Assembly (NCBI GenBank): GCA_003281625.1
Contig: QCBL01000001.1
Location: 186,001-250,000, forward strand
Direction of reading: 5' to 3'
Source: Prochlorococcus sp. AG-347-I04
GTDB lineage: Bacteria; Cyanobacteriota; Cyanobacteriia; PCC-6307; Cyanobiaceae
DNA: 64,000 nucleotides
How positions within the stretch are numbered: position 1 is the stretch's first letter; every line of letters begins with the position of its first letter. This document shows positions 11,484 to 22,400 of the stretch, one piece after another. The notes below the pieces were generated by a model. It was given only the letters and a program-made list of their open reading frames with translations. It was not told where the DNA came from and did not search any database. A program made the position numbers and the translations under genes.

Positions 11484-11987
11484 TTCACACCAATCTAAAA
11501 AATCTTTTACTAGTTGCTGCTGAACCCTTGACTTTATACCCAAAAGGATCCCATTTAATACCGAATGACCAGTAGATTCCAAAATTTTCTTTGGTACCAA
11601 CTTCAGCAGAGGAGGTTGGCTTACAGATACTCCTAGAAGCGCCTCACCTTCTAACCCCGTATCAGTTGCTTCCAAATTCGCTTTCAAAATAAGATTAAAA
11701 TCATCCACTATCCCTAGGCCATCCAAAGTACTTTCAAGGGCACTCATTTTCAAAATTCCCTCTTTATTTTCTACAGCAATTGAAACAACAGGTTTAATAT
11801 CTAATTGGAAAACCTTAAAACTTGTTACTGTATACTTGTATCTACCTACTTCTTCAAGTACTAATTTTTTGGAGTCAAGCATTGCTCCAACAACTCTTTC
11901 TTCTTCCAAAAGATATTTAGAAAGATATTCTTTATTACGTGTTACAGAAAGCTTTAGTTTCTGTTTAGCATCAAAAGACAATAGCAT
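11469..11987 (-). CDS. DUF1997-family protein
   Basis: 172 aa, resembles cyanobacterial DUF1997; convergent with rnhB, 15-nt tail overlap. Confidence 0.65.
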   Translation of the reverse strand: MLLSFDAKQKLKLSVTRNKEYLSKYLLEEERVVGAMLDSKKLVLEEVGRYKYTVTSFKVFQLDIKPVVSIAVENKEGILKMSALESTLDGLGIVDDFNLILKANLEATDTGLEGEALLGVSVSQPPLLKLVPKKILESTGHSVLNGILLGIKSRVQQQLVKDFLDWCELNKI

Positions 11988-12040
11988 TTTTTACATTCCT
12001 CCAATGCTTATTTGATCTCTTTTTTTTTTTACGATTAATC

Positions 12041-12886
12041 ATGAGCAAACAAGTTGCATATTTAGGTCCTAAAGGAACATACGCAGAAAAAGCAGCTCAT
12101 ATATTATCAAAGCTTGCCAATTTTCAGACACCTATATTTGTACCATGTAATGGGTTATATTCGGTCATTAAATCATTAGCCTACAACAATTGTGATGCTG
12201 CCGTAGTCCCTATAGAAAACTCCGTAGAGGGCGGAGTTACATCTACTTTAGATGCCCTTTGGAAATTTCCTGAAATCTTTATAAATAAAGCAATTGTTTT
12301 ACCTATAAAACATGCATTAATTAGTGATGGAGAGCTTTCAATTATTTCAGAAGTATTATCTCATCCTCAAGCATTAGCTCAATGTTCAGAATGGTTATCT
12401 GAAAATCTTCCAAATGCAATTTCTCTCCCAACAAATTCAACATCAGAAGCTGTCAATATGGTTAAAGGGAGTAAATTCAGAGCTGCTATAGGTTCAAAAT
12501 CATTAATTCAAATCGAGGGTCTTAAAGAATTAGCCTTTCCTATTAATGATGTTTCAGGTAATTGCACTAGATTTGTCTTGTTGAGTAAGGAATCAAATTC
12601 AAAATTAGCTAATATTGCTAGTTTTGCTTTCTCATTAATATCAAATAAACCTGGTGCATTACTTAAAGCTATAAATCATATTGCAAATTTTGGATTTAAT
12701 ATGAGTAAAATTGAATCTAGACCCTCCAAAAGAGAATTAGGCGAATACATAATTTATATTGATTTAGAAATTAATGATCAAAATAACATCGAAAATCTTT
12801 TTGAATTGAAAAATAAGCTAAAGCCACTTTGCAAGAATTTTGTAGATTTTGGAAATTATTTTTCTGAAAATGTTGAATTAGATTAA
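12041..12886 (+). CDS. pheA: Prephenate dehydratase
   Basis: YLGPKGTYAEKAA; C-terminal ACT domain KPGALLKAINHIANFGFNMSKIESRPSK. Confidence 0.95.
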   Translation: MSKQVAYLGPKGTYAEKAAHILSKLANFQTPIFVPCNGLYSVIKSLAYNNCDAAVVPIENSVEGGVTSTLDALWKFPEIFINKAIVLPIKHALISDGELSIISEVLSHPQALAQCSEWLSENLPNAISLPTNSTSEAVNMVKGSKFRAAIGSKSLIQIEGLKELAFPINDVSGNCTRFVLLSKESNSKLANIASFAFSLISNKPGALLKAINHIANFGFNMSKIESRPSKRELGEYIIYIDLEINDQNNIENLFELKNKLKPLCKNFVDFGNYFSENVELD

Positions 12887-12887
12887 G

Positions 12888-13823
12888 TTATCCTCTACAT
12901 TTAAAGACTCCAAATTCCATTAAACCTTTTCTAAATGCCCAATTCATCAGAAGTATTGTTGGGATCTCCCTAATCGACTTGATTATTCCATTTGGGCCAA
13001 GTGACAAAATTGCAAAGGGCCTTCTAATGCCTTCAATAATGGAGTCGTACCATGAAGGATTTGTATAGGAATTCCAATTTTCAGAAATAACCCTTCCTGA
13101 ACTATTTTTGTTAGTTCTAAGAATGTTACCGAATTCGTTAATGCTTATAAAATTAGGATGTACCCATTGTTCAAGCAATTGTTTAAGAACTAACTTCTCA
13201 AAAAATGATGGGGGGCGTGCGTCTAAGTCTCTCGAGTTCCAATCAGCCAACGCAAAGTACCCTCCTGGTCTAAGAATTCTCAGCATTTCATCTGCAAACC
13301 TATTTTTGTCACTCATATGTGCACCAGCTTCAACGCTCCAAACAGCATCAAATGATCCATCTTCAAATTTCAAATCCAAAGCATCCATAACTTGGAAGTT
13401 GCAATTTAGCTCATGGGAAGTAAGTTCTCTTGCTCTTCTAACTTGTGCAGGACTGATTGTAATACCAGTAACATTAAACCCATAATATTCTGAAAGAATC
13501 CTAGAACTTCCACCTATTCCACATCCTACATCAAGTATTCTGGATCCCTTTGGCAATTTATCCAAGCCACTCCATTTTACTAATTCATGAACAAACTGAA
13601 CTTTAGCTTTTCTAAAATCGATATTTTTTTTTCCTAAGGGATAAAAACCCAAATGTATATGTTCACCCCACAATCTCTCAAGTAATTTATCTTGAGTCCA
13701 GGCATCATATGCAGAAGCTACTGTTCCGGAAGAAATATATTTTCTAGGATTAATCCTCCAGATTATAAAAAGGACTAGAAAGAATAAAACTAGTAAAAAA
13801 AAAAGGACTAATAATTCAAACAT
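12888..13823 (-). CDS. Membrane-anchored SAM methyltransferase (MPBQ/tocopherol-type candidate)
   Basis: N-terminal TM segment; SAM motif ILDVGCGIGGSSRILSEYYG. Confidence 0.8.
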   Translation of the reverse strand: MFELLVLFFLLVLFFLVLFIIWRINPRKYISSGTVASAYDAWTQDKLLERLWGEHIHLGFYPLGKKNIDFRKAKVQFVHELVKWSGLDKLPKGSRILDVGCGIGGSSRILSEYYGFNVTGITISPAQVRRARELTSHELNCNFQVMDALDLKFEDGSFDAVWSVEAGAHMSDKNRFADEMLRILRPGGYFALADWNSRDLDARPPSFFEKLVLKQLLEQWVHPNFISINEFGNILRTNKNSSGRVISENWNSYTNPSWYDSIIEGIRRPFAILSLGPNGIIKSIREIPTILLMNWAFRKGLMEFGVFKCRG

Positions 13824-14480
13824 TTAATTTTCTTTTATATCAGGAAAACTTTCTTTCAATGCAGTTCTTGCTGCAAGTTGTTTTCTTGTATGATCCAGCA
13901 TTTCATATTCTCTTTGCAAACGGGTAAACGTATTTCTCTCCTCAAGAAGTCTCTGCTGTTCCTCCGCTACGGAACCTCCCAAATGAGCACCTATCCAAAA
14001 CGATAAATCCTTTGGATTGTCAGGTAATTTATCAGGAAGATTTTTCTTAGTATTAGTCAATTTACTGGTTAAATTAATAACATCACTAAGTGCTTCTTTT
14101 ACTGAATCTTTTAGAGAATCTAATTCGTGCAAGTCATCAATATTCTCATCGCTAATCCAACTAACCATCGCGGAACAAAATGGCGTTGAGCGCACAATTT
14201 CTAAGACTTGAAACCTTTGTTGTCCGAGAGTGATAATATTACTTCTCCCATCATCTGCAGTTTGATGTTTTATAATTTGTGCGCAACATCCAACATTTGC
14301 CATACTTTTAGTAGTTGGGTCCCATTTGACAACTCCAAACATAGAGTCACTCTCAAGTACAGATTGGAGCATCATCCTATATCTCGATTCAAAAATATGT
14401 AAAGGCAATACTTCTTGAGGAAAAAGAACTACCTCTGGCAAAGGAAATAAAGGTAATTCCCTTACTGAGAGTTCCCCCAT
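13824..14480 (-). CDS. Lon N-terminal (LON substrate-binding) domain protein
   Basis: LPLFPLPEVVLFPQEVLPLHIFESRYRMM. Confidence 0.88.
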   Translation of the reverse strand: MGELSVRELPLFPLPEVVLFPQEVLPLHIFESRYRMMLQSVLESDSMFGVVKWDPTTKSMANVGCCAQIIKHQTADDGRSNIITLGQQRFQVLEIVRSTPFCSAMVSWISDENIDDLHELDSLKDSVKEALSDVINLTSKLTNTKKNLPDKLPDNPKDLSFWIGAHLGGSVAEEQQRLLEERNTFTRLQREYEMLDHTRKQLAARTALKESFPDIKEN

Positions 14481-14536
14481 TTATACCTCATTTCATTGTT
14501 ATTATATTAATCAATTTAGGGCGGTTTCGGGATTTA

Positions 14537-14857
14537 TTAAAGTTTAACTTCTATATCTACACCACTAGGGAGATCTAGTTTCATTAAAGCATCAATAGTT
14601 TTTGCAGAAGGACTATAGATATCTATTATCCTTCTATGTGTTCTAGTTTCAAAATGCTCTCTAGAGTCTTTATCGACATGTGGCGATCTAAGAACACAAT
14701 AAATCTTCCTTTTTGTAGGTAAAGGTATTGGACCTATTGCCGAGGCTGAAGTAGTATCAGCGGTTTGGATTATTTTATCGCATGATAAATCAAGCATTCT
14801 TCTATCAAATGCTTTCAGCCTTATTCTTATTTTTTGTTGTGCAATTGAAGTCGTCAT
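14537..14857 (-). CDS. rpsJ: 30S ribosomal protein S10
   Basis: [46 protein letters not shown]. Confidence 0.98.
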   Translation of the reverse strand: MTTSIAQQKIRIRLKAFDRRMLDLSCDKIIQTADTTSASAIGPIPLPTKRKIYCVLRSPHVDKDSREHFETRTHRRIIDIYSPSAKTIDALMKLDLPSGVDIEVKL

Positions 14858-14877
14858 AATTTAAGTAACATCTAGTG

Positions 14878-14903
14878 AAGGGTCATTAATTGGAATGACC
14901 CTT
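14878..14903. promoter_or_regulatory. Perfect 10-bp hairpin between tufA and rpsJ
   Basis: AAGGGTCATT-AATTGG-AATGACCCTT. Confidence 0.65.
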
Positions 14904-14956
14904 TTCCATAAACGTATATTAGATGATTGAGGTTAAATTTTTAAAATTCAAATATA

Positions 14957-16156
14957 TTATTTGAGTATTTTAGAAACAACTCCAGCACCGATAGTACGTC
15001 CACCTTCACGGATTGCGAATCGCATACCTTGTTCAATAGCTACTGGACAAATTAATTCTCCAGTCATCTTAATTCTGTCTCCTGGCATAACCATTTCAAC
15101 ATTAGAGCCATCATCAGAGGTAAATGCGGTTATTTGACCTGTCACATCTGTTGTTCTGATATAGAATTGAGGTCTATATCCTGCAAAGAAAGGAGTATGC
15201 CTTCCGCCCTCTTCTTTCTTGAGAACATAAACTTCTCCTTCAAACTGAGTATGAGGGGTGATAGATCCTTTCTTAACAAGAACCATTCCTCTCTCAATAT
15301 CTTCTTTCTGGACACCTCGTAAAAGTAAACCAACATTATCGCCAGCCATACCTTCGTCAAGGAGTTTTCGGAACATTTCAACTCCAGTAACAGTTGTTAA
15401 CCTTGTGTCTCTTATTCCGACTATTTCTACTTCTTCTCCAACTTTAACTTTACCTCTCTCGATTCTTCCGGTAGCGACAGTTCCTCTACCAGTAATGGAG
15501 AAAACGTCTTCAACTGCCATCAAGAATGGTTTATCAACTTCTCTTTCAGGCTCTGGAATGTTAGCATCAACTGCTTTCATTAATTCTTCAATCTTTGATT
15601 CCCAAGTTGAATCACCTTCTAGAGCTTTTAAACCAGACACTTGAACGATAGGAATATCATCCCCAGGGAAATCATAACTGTCTAATAGTTCTCTGATTTC
15701 CATTTCAACAAGTTCAATAATTTCTTCATCATCTACCATGTCGCACTTATTTAAAGCAACTACTAGAGCAGGAACTCCAACTTGTTTAGCCAAAAGAATA
15801 TGTTCTTTTGTTTGAGCCATAGGACCATCTGTAGCTGCGCAAACTAAAATAGCTCCATCCATCTGGGCGGCACCTGTTATCATGTTTTTCACATAATCAG
15901 CATGTCCTGGACAATCGACATGAGCATAATGTCTGTCTTCAGTTTCATATTCAACGTGAGCTGTATTTATGGTAATACCACGCTCTCTTTCTTCAGGAGC
16001 ACCATCAATGTCTCCATAGTCTTGAGCTTGAGCTTGACCTTTTTTGGCTAATACATTTGTAATAGCAGCAGTTAGTGTTGTTTTTCCATGATCAACATGG
16101 CCAATAGTACCAATGTTGACGTGTGGTTTGTTCCTTTCGAACTTCTCGCGAGCCAT
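14957..16156 (-). CDS. tufA: Elongation factor Tu
   Basis: [45 protein letters not shown]. Confidence 0.99.
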   Translation of the reverse strand: MAREKFERNKPHVNIGTIGHVDHGKTTLTAAITNVLAKKGQAQAQDYGDIDGAPEERERGITINTAHVEYETEDRHYAHVDCPGHADYVKNMITGAAQMDGAILVCAATDGPMAQTKEHILLAKQVGVPALVVALNKCDMVDDEEIIELVEMEIRELLDSYDFPGDDIPIVQVSGLKALEGDSTWESKIEELMKAVDANIPEPEREVDKPFLMAVEDVFSITGRGTVATGRIERGKVKVGEEVEIVGIRDTRLTTVTGVEMFRKLLDEGMAGDNVGLLLRGVQKEDIERGMVLVKKGSITPHTQFEGEVYVLKKEEGGRHTPFFAGYRPQFYIRTTDVTGQITAFTSDDGSNVEMVMPGDRIKMTGELICPVAIEQGMRFAIREGGRTIGAGVVSKILK

Positions 16157-16201
16157 TTTGAATTAAAGAATCGAGGGTTTAAGAGTGTTTTAGTTTAGAG
16201 A

Positions 16202-18277
16202 TCAGGAGTTGCCCTGATTCTTGGAAATGATAGCTTCGGCAACATTACGAGGAACTTCCTCATAATTTGCGAACTCCATTGAAAATATTCCCCGACCTTG
16301 AGTCATAGATCGGAGTTGAGTGGCATAACCGAACATTTCGGCTAAGGGCACTTTGGCCTGTACCTTAGACAATCCATCATCAACAGATTGTCCTTCTACT
16401 TGACCTCTTCTAGAGGAGAGATCACCAATTACAGATCCAAGAAAGTCGTCAGGACTTTCGACCTCAACTTTCATCATAGGCTCTAAAAGGACAGGATTGC
16501 ACTTTTTAACCCCGTCTTTAAAAGCCATGGAACCTGCAATTTTGAAGGCCATTTCAGATGAGTCTACATCGTGGAACGAACCATCGACTAGTGTTACTTT
16601 TACATCAATGAGTGGATAACCGGCAAGAACACCAGATTCACAGGTTTCTTTCATACCATTAGATGCAGGTCCAATATACTCTTTTGGTACAGCTCCACCA
16701 ACAATTTTGTTTACAAATTCAAAACCTTTACCAACTTCAGCCGGTTCCATTTCAATAATTACATGTCCATATTGACCTTTTCCTCCAGTCTGTCTTGCAT
16801 ATTTACCTTCACCTTTAGAACTAGACCTAATGGTCTCTCTATATGAAACCTGAGGAGCTCCTATATTAGCTTCAACTTTAAATTCTCTTAACATCCTGTC
16901 AACAAGGATCTCTAAGTGCAACTCACCCATACCTGCAATAACAGTTTGATTTGTCTCAGGATCTGTACTTACCCTAAAGGTGGGATCTTCTTCAGACAAA
17001 GCAGTCAAAGCTTTTGATAATTTTTCCATATCGCCTTTAGTTTTTGGCTCAACAGCCACTGAGATAACAGGTTCAGGGATAAACAATGTCTCCAAAACTA
17101 TGGGATCTTCTGTATTACATAAAGTGTCACCGGTTGTTGTGTTCTTAAGACCTAATACGGCTCCTAAATCCCCAGCCCTCAATTCATCAACCTCCTCTCT
17201 TTCATCAGCCTTAAGAATCACTAATCTAGAAATTCTCTCTTTAGCATCCTTAGTAGAATTCATTACATAACTTCCCTTTGAAAGAACACCCGAATACATT
17301 CTTACAAAAGTTAATTTCCCGTAGGGATCTGACATCACTTTGAACGCTAATGCACTGAAAGGAGCATTATCATCTGAAGGTCTAACATCTTCTTTGCCAC
17401 TTGGCAAAATACCTTGTATTGGTTTCACATCAACTGGAGCTGGCAAGTAATCAACTACAGCGTCTAGTACAAGTTGGACACCTTTATTTTTAAAAGCTGA
17501 ACCGCATAATACTGGAACCAATCCATGTTTTAAAACCCCTTCCCTAATACCTTTTTTAAGTTGTTCTTCAGATAATTCTCCTGTTTCAAGAAATATTTCT
17601 ATTAATTCTTCATCATTTTCTGCAACACTTTCCATTAACTTAGATCTCCACTCAGCAGCTTCGTCCTCCATGTCAGATGGTATTGGTGCTTCTTCGATAT
17701 CAGTACCTAAATCATTTTTGTAAAGATATGCTTTGTTGGCTACTAAATCAATAATGCCTGTTAGATCGCCTTCAGCACCAATAGGTAACTGGATTGGAAG
17801 TGCATTTGCCTTTAATCTATCCTTAATTTGCTTATTAACCTTTAAAAAATCCGCACCAGTTCTGTCCATCTTATTAACAAAAACCATTCTTGGAACAGAA
17901 TATCTATCTGCCTGGCGCCAAACCGTTTCGGATTGAGGCTGAACTCCACCTACTGCGCAAAATACAGCTATAACTCCATCCAAAACACGCATTGACCTCT
18001 CAACTTCAATAGTAAAATCAACGTGACCAGGTGTATCAATAATATTAATCCTATGATCTTGCCAACTAGTAGATATTGCAGCAGCAGTAATAGTTATTCC
18101 TCTTTCTCTTTCTTGAGCCATCCAATCTGTTACGGCAGCCCCATCATGAACCTCTCCTATCTTATGAACTACACCTGAATAAAACAAAATTCTCTCAGTT
18201 GTTGTTGTCTTACCTGCATCAATATGAGCGGCTATACCTATGTTCCTTACTCGTTCTAGGGGAAAGTCGCGTGCCAA
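16202..18277 (-). CDS. fusA: Elongation factor G
   Basis: [37 protein letters not shown]. Confidence 0.99.
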   Translation of the reverse strand: MARDFPLERVRNIGIAAHIDAGKTTTTERILFYSGVVHKIGEVHDGAAVTDWMAQERERGITITAAAISTSWQDHRINIIDTPGHVDFTIEVERSMRVLDGVIAVFCAVGGVQPQSETVWRQADRYSVPRMVFVNKMDRTGADFLKVNKQIKDRLKANALPIQLPIGAEGDLTGIIDLVANKAYLYKNDLGTDIEEAPIPSDMEDEAAEWRSKLMESVAENDEELIEIFLETGELSEEQLKKGIREGVLKHGLVPVLCGSAFKNKGVQLVLDAVVDYLPAPVDVKPIQGILPSGKEDVRPSDDNAPFSALAFKVMSDPYGKLTFVRMYSGVLSKGSYVMNSTKDAKERISRLVILKADEREEVDELRAGDLGAVLGLKNTTTGDTLCNTEDPIVLETLFIPEPVISVAVEPKTKGDMEKLSKALTALSEEDPTFRVSTDPETNQTVIAGMGELHLEILVDRMLREFKVEANIGAPQVSYRETIRSSSKGEGKYARQTGGKGQYGHVIIEMEPAEVGKGFEFVNKIVGGAVPKEYIGPASNGMKETCESGVLAGYPLIDVKVTLVDGSFHDVDSSEMAFKIAGSMAFKDGVKKCNPVLLEPMMKVEVESPDDFLGSVIGDLSSRRGQVEGQSVDDGLSKVQAKVPLAEMFGYATQLRSMTQGRGIFSMEFANYEEVPRNVAEAIISKNQGNS

Positions 18278-18373
18278 TTTTAAAGCTCCAAATAAAATAA
18301 TTTTTGATTAGTGTAGTTCACCCTATGAGTAAACTTTAATAATAATAAACTACTTAAGCACCTTTTGATGAAA

Positions 18374-18844
18374 TTAATATCTGTAATGTGCAAAAGCTTT
18401 ATTAGCTTCTGCCATTTTATGAGTATCTTCTCTTTTTTTAACGGCACTACCAGTTTCATTTGCTGCATCCATCAACTCGCCAGCAAGTTTTTGGGACATG
18501 CTTTTCCCGTTTCTTGCACGTGAAAATGTAACAAGCCATCTTAAAGCCATAGCTGTACCCCTCTCTTGGCGAACTTCCATAGGTACTTGATATGTTGCAC
18601 CCCCAACTCTTCTAGCTCGTACCTCGACAAGAGGAGTAGCATTTTTTACAGCTGTTTCAAATAATTCCACTGCATTACCACCTGTTCTCTCGCTTATTAA
18701 AGAAAACGCATCAGACAATATTCTTTGAGCTGTAGATTTTTTACCATGTTTCATCAATCGAGAAATCATCATTGAAGCAAGACGACTATTAAATTGAGGA
18801 TCAGGCAGAACTGGTCTTTTTACTGCTGCATTACGACGTGACAT
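18374..18844 (-). CDS. rpsG: 30S ribosomal protein S7
   Basis: [42 protein letters not shown]. Confidence 0.98.
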   Translation of the reverse strand: MSRRNAAVKRPVLPDPQFNSRLASMMISRLMKHGKKSTAQRILSDAFSLISERTGGNAVELFETAVKNATPLVEVRARRVGGATYQVPMEVRQERGTAMALRWLVTFSRARNGKSMSQKLAGELMDAANETGSAVKKREDTHKMAEANKAFAHYRY

Positions 18845-18869
18845 GATTTAAAAAAGTGATGTTTGCAAA

Positions 18870-19244
18870 TTAATCCTTTGGAGCTTTTGCTCCATACTTA
18901 GATCGGGATTGACGTCTATCTTTGACTCCAGCCGTATCTAATGTTCCCCTTATTATATGATATCTAACTCCTGGTAAATCCTTGACTCTTCCACCCCTCA
19001 GTAGTACTACAGAATGTTCTTGCAAATTATGTCCAATCCCAGGAATATAAGCAGTTACTTCGAAACCAGAAGTTAATCTAACCCTAGCAACTTTCCTCAA
19101 AGCTGAATTAGGCTTCTTTGGTGTTGATGTATAGACTCTTGTACATACCCCTCTTCTCTCAGGGCAAGCTTTTAATGCAGGAGATTTTGTTTTCTTTGTC
19201 AGACGTTTTCTTTCTGAACCTACTAATTGCGAGATGGTGGGCAT
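18870..19244 (-). CDS. rpsL: 30S ribosomal protein S12
   Basis: [53 protein letters not shown]. Confidence 0.99.
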   Translation of the reverse strand: MPTISQLVGSERKRLTKKTKSPALKACPERRGVCTRVYTSTPKKPNSALRKVARVRLTSGFEVTAYIPGIGHNLQEHSVVLLRGGRVKDLPGVRYHIIRGTLDTAGVKDRRQSRSKYGAKAPKD

Positions 19245-19440
19245 CTATTAAAACTTAGATAAAAATAAATATTTAACTATCATAACCTTTTATGAGCACC
19301 AACTAAAAGTTTTTAATTAATATTTTTTCAAAATTTGGCAAATTAAAATTCTTTGGTAAATATTCATTATTTTTAGATTTATTTTCATATTTATTTTTAT
19401 AATAGAAATACATAAATAACTAACAAGAATTAAATAATCA

Positions 19441-22400
19441 ATGGGAGAGAGTATCAAAAGAGTCGTTGGTCCTTATCAAGATAGTTATTCCCCAAATGGA
19501 ATAATTGGGGAGAAAGATGCGTGTGGAGTCGGTTTCATAGCAAATATTAAAGGGGTAGAAAGCAATTGGATCCTTAAACAGTCCCTAAAAGGCCTTAACT
19601 GCATGGAACATAGAGGAGGTTGTGGAGGAGATAGTGATTCTGGAGATGGAGCGGGCATTTTATGTTCAATTCCATGGGGATATCTAGAAAAGGAAATTAA
19701 TTTAAAAAATAATCAAGAATTTAATAGAGGCTTAGGTATGGTTTTTATGCCTAATAAAAAAGAAAAAATTGAATTATGTAAATCAATATGTGATCAAGAA
19801 GCAGAAAAATTAAAAGTCAACAATACATCTTGGAGAAAAGTACCTGTTAATAATGAAATCTTAGGTCCTTTAGCTAAAGCCAATGCCCCTTTCATCTGTC
19901 AGTGGATTTTACATATAGATAAAAAAGATCATCAGGATGTTGAAAAGCTTCTATTTCAATTAAGGAAAAGAATTGAGAAAAAAATAAGAGAAACTTTCAA
20001 AAACGATGTTGGGCATTGTGAATTTTATTTTGCCTCACTAAGTTCTCAAACAGTTGTTTATAAAGGTATGGTTCGCTCTGAAATATTATCCGAGTTTTAT
20101 CAAGATCTAAAAGAAAAAAGTTTTAAAGTTTCATTTTCTGTTTATCATCGTAGATTTAGTACTAATACACTTCCAAAATGGCCGCTAGCTCAACCCATGA
20201 GATTTTTGGGACATAATGGCGAAATAAATACTCTCTTAGGTAATATCAACTGGGCTAAAGCTTCAGAAACACATATAGATGATTTTTGGGGAGATTTATC
20301 TAATGAAATCAAGCCCATTGTAGATGTAAACAAAAGTGATTCATCAAATCTTGATGCAACCCTTGAAATCAATATTCGTTCAGGGCAGCCCATTACTGAC
20401 TCATTATTAAAACTAGTTCCTGAAGCATTTAGAGATCAACCAGAACTTGAGCAGAGAGAAGATATAAAAGCCTTTTATGAATATTCTGCAAGCCTACAAG
20501 AAGCTTGGGATGGTCCAGCACTCCTTGTATTTGCTGATGGAAATTTTGTCGGGGCAACGTTGGATAGAAATGGGCTAAGACCAGCAAGATATTCAATCAC
20601 AAATGATGGTTTTGTAATAATGGGTTCTGAAACAGGCGTAGTAGATCTTGAAGAAGAAAGAGTAATAGAAAAGGGGCGATTAGGACCGGGACAAATGCTG
20701 GCAGTTGATTTTCATCAGAATAGAATCCTCAGAAATTGGGAAGTAAAATCTGAAGCCGCTAAAAGGCATGATTATACAAATCTTCTCAGTAATAGAACTA
20801 TTAAAATTGAAAATAATGAATGGGTTAAAGATTGCAAACTAAAAGACCTTGAATTGTTGCAACAACAAACTGCATACGGTTTTTCAGCGGAAGATAATGA
20901 CCTTATCTTAGATTCAATGGCTTCATTAGCTAAAGAGCCTACTTATTGCATGGGCGACGACATCCCATTAGCAGTTCTTTCATCTAAGCCACATATTTTA
21001 TACGACTATTTTAAGCAAAGATTTGCGCAAGTAACTAATCCTCCTATTGACCCTTTGAGAGAAAAACTTGTAATGAGTTTAGAGATGCATCTAGGAGAAA
21101 GATGTACACCATTTGAAATTAAAGATGCTAAACCCTTTGTTCATTTACAAAGTCCTATTCTTAATGAAGAAGAACTCATTTCCATCAAAAAATCAAAAAT
21201 TAAATCTCAGACAATTTCAAGTTTGTTTGATTTAGAGGAAGGTATTCAAGGCTTAGAGAACCAATTAAAAGCAATCTGTACACAAAGTGAGCTGGCTATA
21301 AAAGACGGTTGCTCTTTAATTATCATTTCAGATAAGGGAATTAATCCTAAAAAAACTTTTATTCCTCCTTTACTTGCTGTTGGAGCAATTCATCATTATC
21401 TTCTTAAAAAAGAAATCAGGCTAAAAGCTTCACTAATAATTGAGACTGGTCAATGCTGGAGCACACATCACTTGGCTTGTTTAATTGGATATGGAGCAAG
21501 TGCAGTTTGCCCATGGTTGACCTTCGAAGCAGGTAGACACTGGTTAAAACATCCAAAAACACAAAAACTCATTGATAGCAATAAAATAAATCCATTATCA
21601 ATAGTTGATGTTCAAGAAAATATTAAAAAAGCTTTAGAAGACGGTCTAAGAAAAATTCTCTCAAAAATAGGTATTTCTCTTTTATCTAGTTACCATGGAG
21701 CACAAATTTTTGAAGCTGTAGGCCTTGGATCTGACTTAATAAAAATTGCTTTTAATGGTACAACAAGTCGAATCGCTGGCATAACTTTAAAAGAATTAAC
21801 CAATGAAACACTTTCTATACATACTAAAGCCTATCCAGAGATCGATTTAAAGAAATTAGAATTTTTAGGATTTGTACAATTTAGAAATAATGGGGAATAT
21901 CATTCAAATAACCCAGAGATGTCTAAAGTATTACATTCAGCGGTAAAACAAGGGCCAGGATATGATCATTTTGAAACTTATAAAAAACTCATTAGTAATA
22001 GACCGACAACATCTCTTAGAGATTTACTGACAATTAATTCAACAAGAAAAAGTATTCCATTAGAGGAAGTTGAAAGTGTTGAATCAATTTGCAAAAGGTT
22101 CTGTACTGGAGGAATGAGTTTAGGTGCTTTATCCAGAGAAGCTCATGAAGTTTTAGCAGTTGCAATGAATAGAATTGGTGGGAAAAGTAATAGTGGAGAA
22201 GGGGGAGAAGATCCAGCTCGTTTTAATGTTTTAAATGATATCGATGAAAATACTCAGTCAGCGACGTTGCCATTTATTAAAGGATTAGAGAATGGAGACA
22301 CCGCATGCTCAGCTATTAAACAAATAGCATCAGGAAGATTTGGGGTTACACCTGAGTATCTAAGAAGTGGTAAACAACTCGAAATTAAAATGGCTCAAGG

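Noticed and set aside
15142-15381. 79-aa same-strand out-of-frame ORF inside tufA
   Set aside because: Falls entirely within a highly conserved gene; no start context or family resemblance
18280-18468. 62-aa ORF overlapping the rpsG 3' end
   Set aside because: Out-of-frame shadow of rpsG plus AT-rich spacer
19250-19440. NtcA box upstream of gltB
   Set aside because: Best match GTAAATATTCATTA lacks the distal TAC
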